Shown: one piece after another, positions 23,341 to 33,712 of the stretch
How the letters are laid out: every line of letters starts with the position of its first letter
How positions within the stretch are numbered: the stretch's first letter is position 1
Assembly: GCA_905221605.1 (NCBI GenBank)
Contig: CAJNDS010001446.1
Location: 1,596,315-1,645,279, forward strand
DNA: 48,965 nt
Direction of reading: 5' to 3'
Source: Symbiodinium natans
Taxonomy: Eukaryota; Sar; Dinophyceae; Suessiales; Symbiodiniaceae
Translations under genes and position numbers: made by a program
Notes under the pieces: model-generated
Told to the model about the DNA's origin: nothing
Seen by the model: only the letters and a program-made list of their open reading frames with translations
Database searches by the model: none

Positions 23341-23872
23341 GAAGGAAATCCCGCTAGCCCGAAGCCGAGAAATCAATCTCAAGCGGCCCTGGCGCGCGAA
23401 CGCCGAGCGAGGTTGTAAGCCCGAAGCGTGAGATGCAGGAGCTATATTCTACCAAAGGTGTCCGGGATCCTCCGAATTTGCGGGTTTGGGGTAAAGGTGG
23501 TACTGTAGCTATTTCGACTTCAACTATAGCCCAACCACATCAGGCCCCCCCTCCCCCCCAACAAAGAATCAGAGAGCTACAGTTGGGATCTAGAGTGTCG
23601 CTTGCGTGGGCTTTGGGTTGTTGCCTTTGCTTCCGTCGATGCGCGCAATCGCATCTCCTTGTAATCCTAAACTCTCTAACCCCTAAGCCCTAAGCCCTAA
23701 GCCCTAAACCCTAAACCCTAAACCCTAAACCCTAAACCCTAAACCTCCCAGGAAGGTCTTTCGACTTAAAAGCAGGGCCAGCCATACACCTTCAAGACCT
23801 GAGCCTTCAAAGTCTGCTGCGGCCAAGCCAGGATATAACCAAAAAAGGTCCATGCAACTAAATAGTTCACTA
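23341..23872. other. Unique sequence and C-strand tract
   Basis: A C-strand tract with CCCTAAG variants at about 23,683-23,750. Open frames at 23,433-23,693 and 23,725-23,925 show no domain. Confidence 0.5.
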
Positions 23873-24001
23873 CAAGGAAAGGAGGGGCCACCCCTTACTA
23901 TACTAACTATAGTTGAGGGACTCATAGCCTAAGTTAGGATCCTTAAATAACCCCGTTTAGGGTCCGTATAAGTCTACTTATAACTAGGGGGCCCCTCCTT
24001 G
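23873..24001. mobile_element. TA-flanked MITE, family with 13,723-13,829
   Basis: Begins CAAGGAAAGGAGGGGCC and ends GGGGCCCCTCCTTG, giving inverted ends, with TA directly outside both ends (23,871-23,872 and 24,002-24,003). The interior shares CCTAAGTTAGGATCC and a CTACTTATAACTAGGGG stretch with the copy at 13,723. The two copies differ in length and internal sequence, so neither is a recent duplicate of the other. Confidence 0.7.
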
Positions 24002-25683
24002 TAGGGATTATAGTACCCGCTATGATCATCCCTATTAAGGACCCAACATAGTTGGGTTTAGGGGCTCGGGTCCAGGGAGAAGGGTGCCCAAGTATACCTT
24101 GTTTAGGTACATGTCCCCTTAGGGTTTAGGGTTTAGGGTTTAGATGGACCCGAAGGTGAACTGTGCCGTATACGGCCTCGTAGACTTGTTGCTTCCTTGT
24201 CGCACATTGCTGGGGGGGGGGGGGGGGGGTGAGGAGGGTTGTGGCCGGAGTGAGGCGTCCTCTTAGAGTTCAGGGTTTAGGGATTAGGGTTTAGAGCTTA
24301 GGGTTTAGGGTTACTTGTTTTGGCTGAGGGTGCCGGGAAAGTGCAAAGTATGTAAGGCCTGCTATAGGTTTCTGTTGCGGTACGTTCCTTGTAGCTTGGG
24401 GCAAAACACTAAACCCTAAAACCTAAACCCTGAACCCATTTATGTCAACCCCAAGCGGCAACGCTGAGGTGGACAGCTACTTATCTTTGCTTGAGGCGGG
24501 AAAGGGAACCCTTTAACACTGAACCCTACAACCCTACAACCCAAAACCCTAAACTGAAACCCGGAACATGAGCTAACGCCCTACGTGGGGTTTGCGGTTT
24601 AGGGTTTAGGGTTTAGGGTTTAGGTTTTTAGGGTTTTAGGGTTTAGGGTTTAGCGATTCTCTTCTACCTCCTTATCGCCCGATCGAGGACACCGTTAGGC
24701 CCTGAGCCCCAAGGGTGCAACGAGTGACTATGCCTGGCTTCCTCCGAAGATTAAGTTTAGGCGTTTAGGGTTAGGGTACCCCAAGCCCTAAGCCCTAAGC
24801 CCTAAAACCTAAACCCTAAACCCTAAACCCCAAACCCCCCTCCCTAAACCCTAAACCCCACACAACTAAAAGAAACTACGGACATGCAGTGTGCCGCCTA
24901 CGTAACTCGTTCTGACAAGCCCGGTAGCCCAGGCCTCCGGGAAAGTACGCTCCGAACTGAGGATTTAGGGTTTAGGGTTTAGGGTTTAGGGTTTAGGGGT
25001 GAGGGCTTAGGGTCCCTGATTTTGGTCCCTTAGACACTAAACCCCAAACCCTGACCCCTCTGCACGGGCAATTGTCCCCCTGGAACCCTCACGGCGTCCA
25101 TGTTGGACTCTAGACCCTACAATCCTTTCAGGCACCCGAGATTACGTCGGGCTGGCAGGACGCGCACAAAGGCCGACGCCCCAAAGCAAGAATCCCAAAG
25201 ATCTGGAGCTAACCCAAAGCCCGGCCTATGTACATACCCTAAACCCTAAACCCTAAACCCTAAACCCTAAACCCTAAACCCTAAACCCTAAACCCTAAAC
25301 CCTAAACCCTATGTAGGGTTTACTTTGGGCTGTAAGGCGCTTCCTAAAGAAAAGCTATTGGGCCCAAACATGTCTGACTTAGGGGCATGGACCCTTTTGT
25401 GTAAGCCTTTAACCCCTGAGCTCTGAGCCCCCTACAAGAAGTGAGGCTTGAACAGGTTGGTCTAGAGTTTAGGTTGAAGCAGAAAAAGAAACCCACGAGA
25501 TTGTAAGCCTAAGCCCTAAACCCCGAAAGGCCCGTGTACATAACTCGGGTATTCTACTGTGGGCTTTGAAGCACTTCCTAAAGAACTTTAGGAATGAGTT
25601 TAGTCTTTAACCGCTAAACCCCCAACCCTAAACCCTGAATGAAGACTGGGGGTCCGGGGTGGGGCTCAGGGTGTTGGTTTAGG
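24002..25683. other. Unique sequence with tracts and a duplicated module
   Basis: Poly-G at 24,212-24,229. Telomeric tracts at about 24,121-24,144, 24,597-24,652, 24,780-24,866, 24,961-25,005 and 25,237-25,310. The module around the last tract (about 25,213-25,350) has a related, tract-free copy at about 25,526-25,588: both share GTGTACATA/TGTACATA, then GGGCT, then CTTCCTAAAGAA. No gene found. Confidence 0.6.
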
Positions 25684-25685
25684 GT

Positions 25686-25780
<95 letters not shown>

Positions 25781-25785
25781 GGTTG
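25684..25785 (+). repeat. Variant telomeric block, GGTTGAG units
   Basis: About 14.5 perfect copies of GGTTGAG (TTGAGGG), a uniform variant of the telomeric heptamer. The frame reading QPSTLNPQPSTLNP is its translation. Confidence 0.95.
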
Positions 25786-25886
25786 TAAAGAATGTGGATT
25801 CCGTGAGGGTCGGGGGGGTCGCCTTCCAGAAGCGTTTACTCGAGGCAGACACCCGCAAACCCCGGAAACCAAGGCCCTAGATGAAG

Positions 25887-26040
25887 GGTTTAGGGTATAG
25901 GGTTTTAGGGTTTTAGGGTTTTAGGGTTTTAGGGTTTTAGGGTTTTAGGGTTTTAGGGTTTTAGGGTTTTAGGGTTTTAGGGTTTTAGGGTTTTGGGGTT
26001 TTAGGGGTTTAGGGTTTAGGGTTTAGGGTTTAGGTTTAGG
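25887..26040 (+). repeat. Variant telomeric block, TTTTAGGG units
   Basis: About a dozen 8-bp TTTTAGGG units followed by a TTTTGGGG unit and then normal TTTAGGG. Confidence 0.9.
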
Positions 26041-26694
26041 GGTTCCCCAAAACGCACCAGCCTAGACCCGTGACACCCCTAACCCCGGGTTTTAAGGCCT
26101 TGGGGTTTGCAGGTTAAGTGCGGACTTGAGTAGGGGGTTTAGGGTTTAGGGTTCAGGGTTTACAGTATGGAATTCAGGGGTGTGTGGGGGGGGGGGGTGC
26201 GGGAGTGTAGGAAGGGGGTTTAAGTTTAAGGGGTTTGTACATTAGGGTTTAGGGAGTTCCGGTTCACGCAGGATTTGCATAGGGTTTAGGGTTCCTTGTA
26301 AGGTTGCGGATTCGGGGTTTGGAGTTTCCTTCCAACCCACACCTGCATTGTGATCTCTGAACTTCCTCAGCCCTGAACTCCAGCCCGGATGATCGCTTAG
26401 ATTCCATGTACCTAAATGTTAAATAAGGCATTTCCGAAAATTAGTTTCGGTCCAAGTAGAATTTTGAGGGTTCTGGGTTTAGGGAGCCTGGGACAGTCGA
26501 ATTGCCAGCGCCAGGGGCATTCAAGTTCGGCCGCCCACGCTACTACCCTTTGATACTGCTGCAGTATCGCCGCTCGGCTGGCATCGTGCATCCTCTAAAC
26601 CCCTACGCCCTAAAGTTCCTAAAGCCTAAACCCCTAAGCCGCCCTAAGCCCCATCTCCTAAAACCGTACTGAGGGCCCTAAGGACCTTGGATCC
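26041..26694. other. Unique sequence, no gene
   Basis: G-rich in its first 250 bp with a 12-nt G run at 26,186-26,197, then mixed unique sequence. No domain or element recognised. Confidence 0.5.
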
Positions 26695-27019
26695 TTAGGT
26701 TTTAGGGTTTAGGGTTTAGGGTTTAGGTTTTAGGGTTTAGGGTTTAGGGTTTAGGGTTTAGGGTTCAGGGTTCAGGGTTTAGGGTTTAGGGTTTAGGGTT
26801 TAGGGTTTAGGGTTTAGGGCTTGGCTTCCGAGCTCGGCAGGTGCCAGGCATTCGGTACAGACTTGGGTTCCCTCTACGGCGACTCTGTGGCCGAAGTGCT
26901 GACTCCATGACATGAACCGTTAGGGTAAGTCTTCGAGCTTTAGGGTTTAGGGTTTAGGGTTTAGGGTTTAGGGTTTAGGGTTTAGGGTTTAGGGTTTAGG
27001 GTTTAGGGTTTAGGGTTTA
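26695..27019 (+). repeat. G-strand telomeric arrays
   Basis: Arrays at about 26,695-26,820 and 26,938-27,019, separated by about 115 bp of unique sequence. The second ends directly at a MITE. Confidence 0.9.
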
Positions 27020-27124
27020 GGTTGGGATGTTCACCCTTATACTAACAGTCCTTAAGAGGGAGTGTTGTACCCCCTATTAGAGTCCCTATTAAGGACTGCT
27101 AGCATAAGGGGGAACATCCCAAAG
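27020..27124. mobile_element. MITE of the GGGATGTT family, copy 1
   Basis: Terminal inverted repeats of roughly 34 bp: TTGGGATGTTCACCCTTATA on the left, and on the inverse of the right end TTGGGATGTTCCCCCTTATG, both continuing to CAGTCCTTAA. Total length about 105 bp, no coding capacity. The left end abuts a TTTAGGG array. Two more copies are at 44,034 and 44,565. I see no clear target duplication for this copy. Confidence 0.75.
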
Positions 27125-28488
27125 TATTCCCTAAGCCCTTTTCCAAAGCTGTGGAGAAGGAGATTTGGGCGTTAGCAGTTAGATATCGGGCTAGAAGGTT
27201 CCCAGAACCCCCAACGGCGAGCCGTGGTGGTTTCCGAGAATTGATTTAGCTGTTTGACCCTTCTTTTTGGGGACCATCGTCTTTCAGTGTAATTTGAACA
27301 TCTTGACCCTGAACCCCAAATCGTAAATCGCTGGGGTTGAGAAGTGTCTTGCCTGCTGTGGCATTCTCGGGAACACCTGCAGGCAATGGATGGAGAGTCA
27401 ACGACTACAAGGCGGTCTGCCGTAAGTGCCCGAATCCCGAGAATACGAAATGCAAACGAAAAGGGCCTGATATCGGCCCTACAATCCCCAAACCCTAAAC
27501 CCTAAACCCTAAACATTTCTGAGATTGGTGGGTTGAGAAACTGGTGCGAAGTTTGAACTTCGAGGTTGGGCTTTAAGACTTCACCCATGTCCCCAACCCT
27601 AATTCCTAAACCCTAAACCCTAAACCCTCTACACCTCTTACATCCTCAACCCTCAACCCTGTACAGGGCTCTAGGACTTAGGGCGAACAAGGGGTTTAGG
27701 GTTTAGGGTTTAAGGCTTCGGGTTTAAGGTTTAGGGTTTAGGGTTTAAGGCTTCGGGACACCTGCATCCAACCCTGAACCGAGTTTAGGGGTTGGGCCTA
27801 GGTGCTGGCGAACGTACTAGTAGCCGTCGACCTGTTCTGGGGGCACTGTGCGCCCGAAGGTCAACTGAGGGCTTAGAGGTTTGGGGTTCGGGGGTTTGGG
27901 GTTATGGGTTTAGGGTTTAGGGTTTAGGGTTTGGGGTTTAGGGTTTGGGGTTTGGGGTTTAGGGTGGTGGCCGAGAGTATGAGCCAGGCTTGAATTACCA
28001 TACTGGAGCTGCATCCTTCCCCAAACCCCGTGGGAGGATGCGAGGTTCAATTTCCAGCCCCCACCCAAACTCAATAGGGGTTTAGGGTTTAGGGGTTAAG
28101 TCGGGTTTAGGGTTTAGGGTTTAGAGTTTCGGGTTTAGGGTTTAGGGTTCAGGGTTTAGGGTTTAGGGATGCAACCAAAACAATTCCTAAAGCCTGCCCT
28201 CTGGCTCTGAAGGGCAAAGCAGGAGTAACAGGCTCAACAATTAGGACCCAGAGTAGGCCTTTGTTTCCTTTTAGGGGCTTTAAGGTTCCCTTATGGGCCG
28301 CTTTACACCAACATGGGCACCCTTTTTTATTCCGAGGATACTCTTGGGTCTAGACAGGGCAGGGTACACCAGGAGGCACGAGTACACGGTCACCTGGAGC
28401 CTTGTGCGTCTGAATGATGACTGCATACTTTTGAGAAAGTGTCCCAACCGCTACCCTAAACCTAGGCCCGAATCCCTAAACCCACTAA
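27125..28488. other. Unique sequence with short tracts, no gene
   Basis: Short tracts at about 27,486-27,514, 27,600-27,630, 27,690-27,750, 27,905-27,966 and 28,080-28,167. A segment at about 27,983-28,078 has an inverted relative near 30,992-31,045 (shared GAGTTTGGGTGGGG and GAACCTCGCATCC). The 66-residue open frame at 28,293 has no known domain. Confidence 0.5.
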
Positions 28489-28598
28489 CTTAGTAGCCCA
28501 GTGGTACCCTTTACCTTGTGTTGTTTCTGGTTTCCCTTATAAAGCAACCAACCCCAAAAAGGGTGCCCTTGTCATGATATGGTTACTGGGCTACTAAG
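28489..28598. mobile_element. MITE-like foldback, 110 bp
   Basis: CTTAGTAGCCCAGT begins the element and its exact inverse ACTGGGCTACTAAG ends it. CTAA flanks both sides (28,485-28,488 and 28,599-28,602), a possible 4-bp target duplication. The ends resemble the ACTTAGTAAC motif of the 29,281 element, so the two families may be related. Confidence 0.65.
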
Positions 28599-28667
28599 CT
28601 AAGCAACAAAAGGGCCAAAACCCTAAACCCTAAACCCGAAACCCTGAACCCTAAAGCCTAAACCTCA

Positions 28668-28756
28668 AGCCTAAAGCCTAAAGCCTAAAGCCTAAAGCCT
28701 AAAGCCTAAAGCCTAAAGCCTAAAGCCTGAAGCCTGAAGCCTAAAGCCTAAAGCCT
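28668..28756 (-). repeat. Variant block of AAAGCCT units
   Basis: About 12-13 tandem AAAGCCT heptamers with two GAAGCCT units, next to normal CCCTAAA at 28,618. The heptamer keeps telomeric length but loses one C, so it is a diverged and re-amplified telomeric unit. Confidence 0.9.
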
Positions 28757-29280
28757 TTGACTTCCCAGGTTGCCGGGAGCCCAGTAGCTCTGGACCACAG
28801 GCCTCAAAGCCTTAGCACCTCGGTGAACCAACCCTTGGTTTAGGGTTTAGGGTCCAGGATCTATTTAGGGTCTAGGGTTTAGGGTCTAGGGTCTAGGGTT
28901 TAGGGTTTAGGGTTTAGGGTTTAGGGATAGGGTTTGCAGGGTTCAGGGTTTAGGGTTTAGCATATGGGGCTTAGGTTTTTGCAGGGTTCAGGGTTTTAGG
29001 GCCTACCCCTGTTACTGGAATATCTGCGTGAAGGGGCTGGGCGGCTGTCACCCTGTTCGCGTGCAGGTGCGTGGCTCTCAACAAGATGAGGGCCCGCCAG
29101 TAGGGTCTTGGCGGTTTGGGTAGGGTGAGCTTTCGGAACGGGACACTAGGGAAACAGGACCTAGCATAGCAACAGAGAGAGAGACCACCGACCACGCACA
29201 AATCCTTCCTCAGAGCACGAAGTAGTTACTTAGCATATTGTAGAGAGTTCTGAAGACAAAAGTAGGGTTTACGATAGGTA
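28757..29280. other. Degenerate telomeric and unique sequence
   Basis: G-strand tract with TCTAGGG variants at about 28,838-28,975, then unique sequence. A 76-residue minus-strand frame at 28,971-29,201 has no recognisable domain. Confidence 0.5.
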
Positions 29281-29392
29281 TTGGAGGTTCAGGGTACTTA
29301 GTAACCTTTATGAACCCCTTAAGTACCCTAATGGGGTTGTAATTGGGTTATAAGTAAAGTTTAATATGGGGCTACTAAATACCCTGAACCTC
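29281..29392. mobile_element. MITE-like foldback, family with 17,904-18,181
   Basis: Starts TTGGAGGTTCAGGGTACTTA. The inverse of the right end reads CTTAGAGGTTCAGGGTATTT. TA lies outside both ends (29,279-29,280 and after the terminal AAG). The interior shares AATTGGGTTATAAGTA-like sequence with the inverse or direct sequence of the 18,053 copy. No coding capacity. Confidence 0.65.
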
Positions 29393-29491
29393 TAAGTAGG
29401 CTTCTGGGCCCTCTGTTTTTGTACAGCCATGGGCCCGGATCGCAGCCGGCCTGCAGCCGGCACCCGCCACTCGGACTGCATCGTTCACGTT

Positions 29492-29557
29492 TAGGGTTTA
29501 GGGTTTAGGGTTTAGGGTTTAGGGTTTAGGGTTTAGGGTTTAGGGTTTAGGGTTTAG
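29492..29557 (+). repeat. G-strand telomeric array
   Basis: About nine perfect TTTAGGG units between CGTTCACG and CATTTTTCATTT. Confidence 0.9.
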
Positions 29558-31084
29558 CATTTTTCATTTCGAAGGTTGACCCCCCTACTATTACCCCCCT
29601 ACAGCCCCCCTTATACCCCCCTTATACCTCCCTTATGCCCCCCTCTACCCCCCTACACCCCCCCTACTGCCCCGAGAATCCCCTATAAGCCCTCAACCGT
29701 AAACCCTAAACCACGGCCAGGACCATAGACCTCAACTGCACTGGAACAGGTCTTAGACCCTAAACCCTGAACCCTGAGCCGTGAACCCTGAACCCTAAAC
29801 CCGGAACCCTACACAAACCGTTTTGTTTTTTGGTGGGGGTAGGGGGGGGGGGGGAGGGAGGGTGGGCCTGACATGTATGCTAAGCCCCTGTGGGGAGGCA
29901 TCTTTGCACGTCAAGACCCGTGCAGAGATGCCTGAGGATGGTTTTTCGAGCCAAGGGCGCCCCTAACCCTAAACCCTAAACCCCAAACCCTAAACCCTAA
30001 AGCCTACACCCTAAATCCCAGCCTGAGGCCTCCAGCAGCAGATGCAGGCCATGCGGGTTAGTAGGGCTTAGGGTTTAGGATTTGGGGTTTGGGGTTTAGG
30101 ATCTAGGGTTTCAGGGTTGAGTCTCGAGAGGTGTCCTTTTGAATCGCAGAAAAATTTCAAGTTACAGGGGCTTGAGGGTTCAGGGCATAGGGTTTAGGGT
30201 TTATGGTTCTTGTTGTATGGAGGCCTATAGCCTTGGATCAGGGTTTTCAGGTCCTGGGCGCACCCACCAGGATTGGCTTGTGGCGGTTCAGGGTTCAGGG
30301 GTTAGGGTTTGGGGTTCAGGGTGTGGGAAAAGAGCCAGTTTGGATGCCGCAAAAACTCAGCGCGTTGGGAATGTCCATCTGGTGCTGATGCTCGCCCTTT
30401 CGGCCATCAAAACAGTTCCATGATGCTCAGGCAGCGCAGGGAATAGCCAACGCTCACCCTAAACCCTAAACCCTCAACCCTAAACCGCACTCTTTTGCCC
30501 GGTGTCGTGCTGGGAATGCAGCGGATGTTGGTGATGCTCACCGTTTTGCCGGTGCAGCGCAGGAATGCCCAGCTGATGCCGATGATACTGCAAAGACCCA
30601 GCTGATTCTCATGGTGCGAGTCCACATCGTTGAGATGCCAGAGCGGTGCAAGGTACCTTCTTAGCCCGTAGTTGAACTGTAAATTGCTTGGGTTTCCTTA
30701 TCTTGTAGGAAAAATGCAAAGTTAAACTTTGCTTATTCCTTTGTTATTGGAGGAGTAATCCCCATAAGCCCTGAACCCCAAAAAATCGGACCACCACGCC
30801 GCTTCCGAAATAATGCGTTGCGACCAGGGCTTAGCCCTTCAGAGCTAAGACTTTAGGGTTTGTGTTTCAACACCTGGAGCCTACAGGGTCCATGTACCCA
30901 TAGATCCCGCACGCCTGAACCGTGACCTCTGAACCCGAAACCCGAAACCCGAAACCCTGGGCCTAAACCCCAAACCCGAATAAACCCTTGATTGAGTTTG
31001 GGTGGGGACTGGCAAAGTGAACCTCGCATCCCCCCACAGGGAACACCCCTAAGCCCTGAACCCCAAACCCCAAAGCACCCTAAA
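29558..31084. other. Unique sequence, C-rich patch and a short minisatellite
   Basis: A C-rich patch with CCCCCCTTATA units lies at 29,582-29,665. At about 30,334-30,615 there is an imperfect repeat with modules built from GGGAATG, GATGCTC, CCGTTTTGCC and GCAGCGCAGG. One module is broken by a short telomeric tract at 30,457-30,486. Telomeric tract at about 29,966-30,003. No gene found. Confidence 0.55.
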
Positions 31085-31655
31085 TTCCTGAACCCTAAAC
31101 CCCTGAACCCTAAACCCTAAACCCTAAACCCTAAACCCTAAACCCTAAACCCTAAACCCTAAACCCTAAACCCTAAACCCTAAACCCTAAACCCTAAACC
31201 CTAAACCCTAAACCCTAACCCTAAACACCAAACTCAAAACCCAAACCCCTGAAACCCGAAACCGGGCAGCGGGGAATTCGACGCGCAAGGCTGTTGTCGA
31301 CGAGCGGCTCGTGCACGAGCGACGGAGGCAGTCACTTCGGCTGCTCACAGGATCCCTACTTAGGGTTTAGGGTTTAGGGTTTAGGGTTTAGGGTTGTTTA
31401 GGGTTTAGGGTTCAGGGTTTAGGGTTTAGGGTTCAGGGTTTAGGGTTCAGGGTTCAGGGTTTAGGGTTTAGGATTTAGGGTCCAGGGTTCAGGGTTTAGG
31501 GTTCAGGGTTTAGGTAGAGGGCTCGGAGCTATTGGTCGGGGATTCGGGCATCCACCTTGCCAAGACAAAACGGTATATTTGTTTGGTGCTCGCCCGAGAA
31601 CCGTATATCCCCTAAACCCTAAACCCTAAACCCTAAACCCTAAACCCTAAACCCT
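31085..31655. repeat. Telomeric tracts, C, G and C orientation
   Basis: C-strand array about 31,085-31,225, G-strand mixed TTTAGGG/TTCAGGG array about 31,361-31,514, C-strand about 31,611-31,655. Short unique segments separate them. Confidence 0.85.
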
Positions 31656-31806
31656 AGTTCCACCCTGAACGGTTTGCGTTGGCTGATGGAGGACTCCTCG
31701 CCTTCTCAGCACCCTCTCAAAAGGCATAATCCGGGGGCGAGAGGCAGCAACCGAAACCAGGCATGGGGTTTAGGGTTTGGGGCAGTTTAGGGTTTAGGGT
31801 TTAGGG

Positions 31807-32093
31807 TACGGGGGCAACCGAAAGGGAACAGGGAAAGAAACCAACCCTCAACAGTCGCCTATATGGATTTCCCAGATCGAACCAGAAACAAGAACACCCA
31901 CCCCTAAGGGGACAGGATAAGGGAGAAGGGACGGGACTACTCCAACCCGTTAAACCCGACCCCAGGCGTACGTACTTTTTCAACAAAAGCTGACGGCTCT
32001 TGGCCATCTTGAGCCATACAAGATTTCCGGGTTCATTGACCCTTCCAACCCCCAACACTAACTCCTTTCTACAATACCAATTGCAGCTCCGCA
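31807..32093 (-). repeat. 3' LTR (287 bp)
   Basis: Sense-strand ends are TGCGGAGC and CCCCCGTA, so termini are TG...TA rather than TG...CA. By eye it is identical to the copy at 36,221-36,507 across all 287 bp, implying a recent insertion. On the sense strand it carries TGGCTCAAG at 32,008-32,016, matching the last nine bases of the dinoflagellate spliced leader, followed by an ATG. Confidence 0.95.
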
Positions 32094-32103
32094 CTCCCCC
32101 TGT
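32094..32103 (-). promoter_or_regulatory. Polypurine tract
   Basis: Sense ACAGGGGGAG lies immediately before the 3' LTR. This is the expected position and composition for the primer of plus-strand DNA synthesis in LTR elements. Confidence 0.8.
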
Positions 32104-32337
32104 CCTAGGATTTCCTAGGACACATTGGAGGTGCAGATCTTTTGGCCAAAAACTGCCATTAAGGCAGCAGCCAGCTGCTTGAAATGCACAATATGGTTTT
32201 ACGTCATCCAGGACGAAATTATAGCACATTGGCTAAAACCACTAATCACAGAGAATCTTTTTCCACCATGATCCTCTTATCATTGAAGACTCTTCGGCCT
32301 TCTTTACCACAAACCGTGGTCTTCGCTACGCGAAAAA

Positions 32338-32910
32338 CTACTGACTTCTACTATCAGGGATTTCCAACTCTTGCAAGTCCGACACATTGGTCACACCAAG
32401 TGTAATCATCACCTCACTTACATGAGGGGTATACACCCAAAGGTGTTCGTTGCGAGCCATCCAATTCTCAATTGGCTCCTCCGGATTTTGAAGCCGAGTA
32501 CCAGTGGATTCAGCCACCGAATTCTTTTGTTCATCAGCTTCTGCTTCATCCAGAATACCTTTTTCACCTTCTTTTTGTGACACATTGGTCATTTGCAGCG
32601 CTTTTGGTGCTGAGGATGATGACGATTCAGCTCCCCCACTCGCAGGTGGCTGAAAAGTGCTCCTGTCCGAAATCTCCCATCCTCTTTCTTTTTCAAACCG
32701 GACCTGATTGGCCACATGTACCAAGTGTTTCAGGTGCGTCAGCCGCTCATCTGACATCTCGTCGTGGGAGTACTTGCAGAAATTTGACCCTTTCCGGCAC
32801 CGTCCTCTGATGTAATAATCGAAACAGCACTGGTGGAACCCCGCGTCCCTTAGTGCCTTCCTGGAAGCATTGTCCCAAGATTTGCCGGGCTCCCAAGTCC
32901 CTTGCTATGT
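32338..32910 (-). CDS. Gag-like region, third segment with CCCH finger 3
   Basis: This open frame is in the same frame as the 868-residue ORF that starts at 36,153, but the 321-residue frame lies between them. Its first reliable feature is a third CCCH zinc finger at 32,764-32,829: CCFDYYIRGRC followed by C-x6-C-x3-H spacing. The remaining ~130 residues are polar, with Ser- and Glu-rich stretches, ending in a stop 244 bp before the 3' LTR. The start is not certain: translation must enter by frameshift around 32,860-32,910 or at the ATG at 32,757, which would exclude the finger. CCCH fingers bind RNA in most families, so a nucleocapsid-like role is inferred. Confidence 0.65.
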
Positions 32911-33712
32911 CATCGTTGTGAAGATACCTGCATGTAGTCCCATATTTACAACCACCTTGATTGTAATACAGACACAGACGACCTTTTGGCTCACCCGACG
33001 TAGGTTCACCCTTTGATGCACCTTTGCCAAAATTGTACTTGGCCCGGAAGGCTAAATCCTCCCGCTCCTGCTGTGCCTCATCCACTGTACCTTCCTCTGT
33101 GGGAGGGTCACCGATGTTCCCATCCTCATCTCCAGCTTCTTGGCTGTTCTTTGGCTCAGTTGATCCTCCTTCTGGCCAACCTTCACCATAACGACGATGC
33201 TCATAGGGACACCCATCACCATTGCGACACCTTCCCTTATTGAAGAACTTGCACAGCTTGCTGTATCCAGGTGACACAGTCTGTGGAGTCATGTAAGCCT
33301 TTTTGTACTGGTCAGGATCCATGTAGGCTTCCATTGGCTTGTTCTCCCTGTTGCTCATGGATTGCACTGCACCATCAAGCTCCTGCAAAAATAGCTTGGT
33401 GTCCAACCAAAGCGCGTTCCAAAACTCATCTTCCCCTTGACTCAGCACCGTTGCCACCGCTTCACCCACAACTGGTCGAGTAAATCTCCTTTTTCTGCAT
33501 GCCAGTTCGAAAAGCGCGTTGTGGTACTGTTTTCGGGAAAAAGTGGTTAACTTTCCCAAGCCTGTGCTTTCTGTACCATCAGGCTTCCAACCATCATTTT
33601 GCAAGATGCCATACGCGCGCCGAGCTTCCGCATTGAGGAATGCATGATCTGCAACACACTCCTGTAGCTCTTCCATTGGGCGACCCAACAGCATCCCAGT
33701 GCATAGGCCCAT
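32747..33712 (-). CDS. Gag-like region, second segment with CCCH fingers 1-2
   Basis: A 321-codon frame, -1 relative to the upstream 868-codon frame. Residues 153-172 (CKFFNKGRC...) and 247-265 (CLYYNQGGC...) are two CCCH zinc fingers with exact C-x7-C-x5-C-x3-H spacing. The region between them is acidic and low-complexity. The N-terminal 150 residues are helical-looking and could form the capsid-like part, but I recognise no named domain. The overlap with the upstream frame (33,547-33,712) suggests the true protein passes from one to the other near 33,696, by a -1 frameshift or because a base is missing. The first ATG at 33,712 need not be used. Confidence 0.7.
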   Translation of the reverse strand: MGLCTGMLLGRPMEELQECVADHAFLNAEARRAYGILQNDGWKPDGTESTGLGKLTTFSRKQYHNALFELACRKRRFTRPVVGEAVATVLSQGEDEFWNALWLDTKLFLQELDGAVQSMSNRENKPMEAYMDPDQYKKAYMTPQTVSPGYSKLCKFFNKGRCRNGDGCPYEHRRYGEGWPEGGSTEPKNSQEAGDEDGNIGDPPTEEGTVDEAQQEREDLAFRAKYNFGKGASKGEPTSGEPKGRLCLYYNQGGCKYGTTCRYLHNDDIARDLGARQILGQCFQEGTKGRGVPPVLFRLLHQRTVPERVKFLQVLPRRDVR

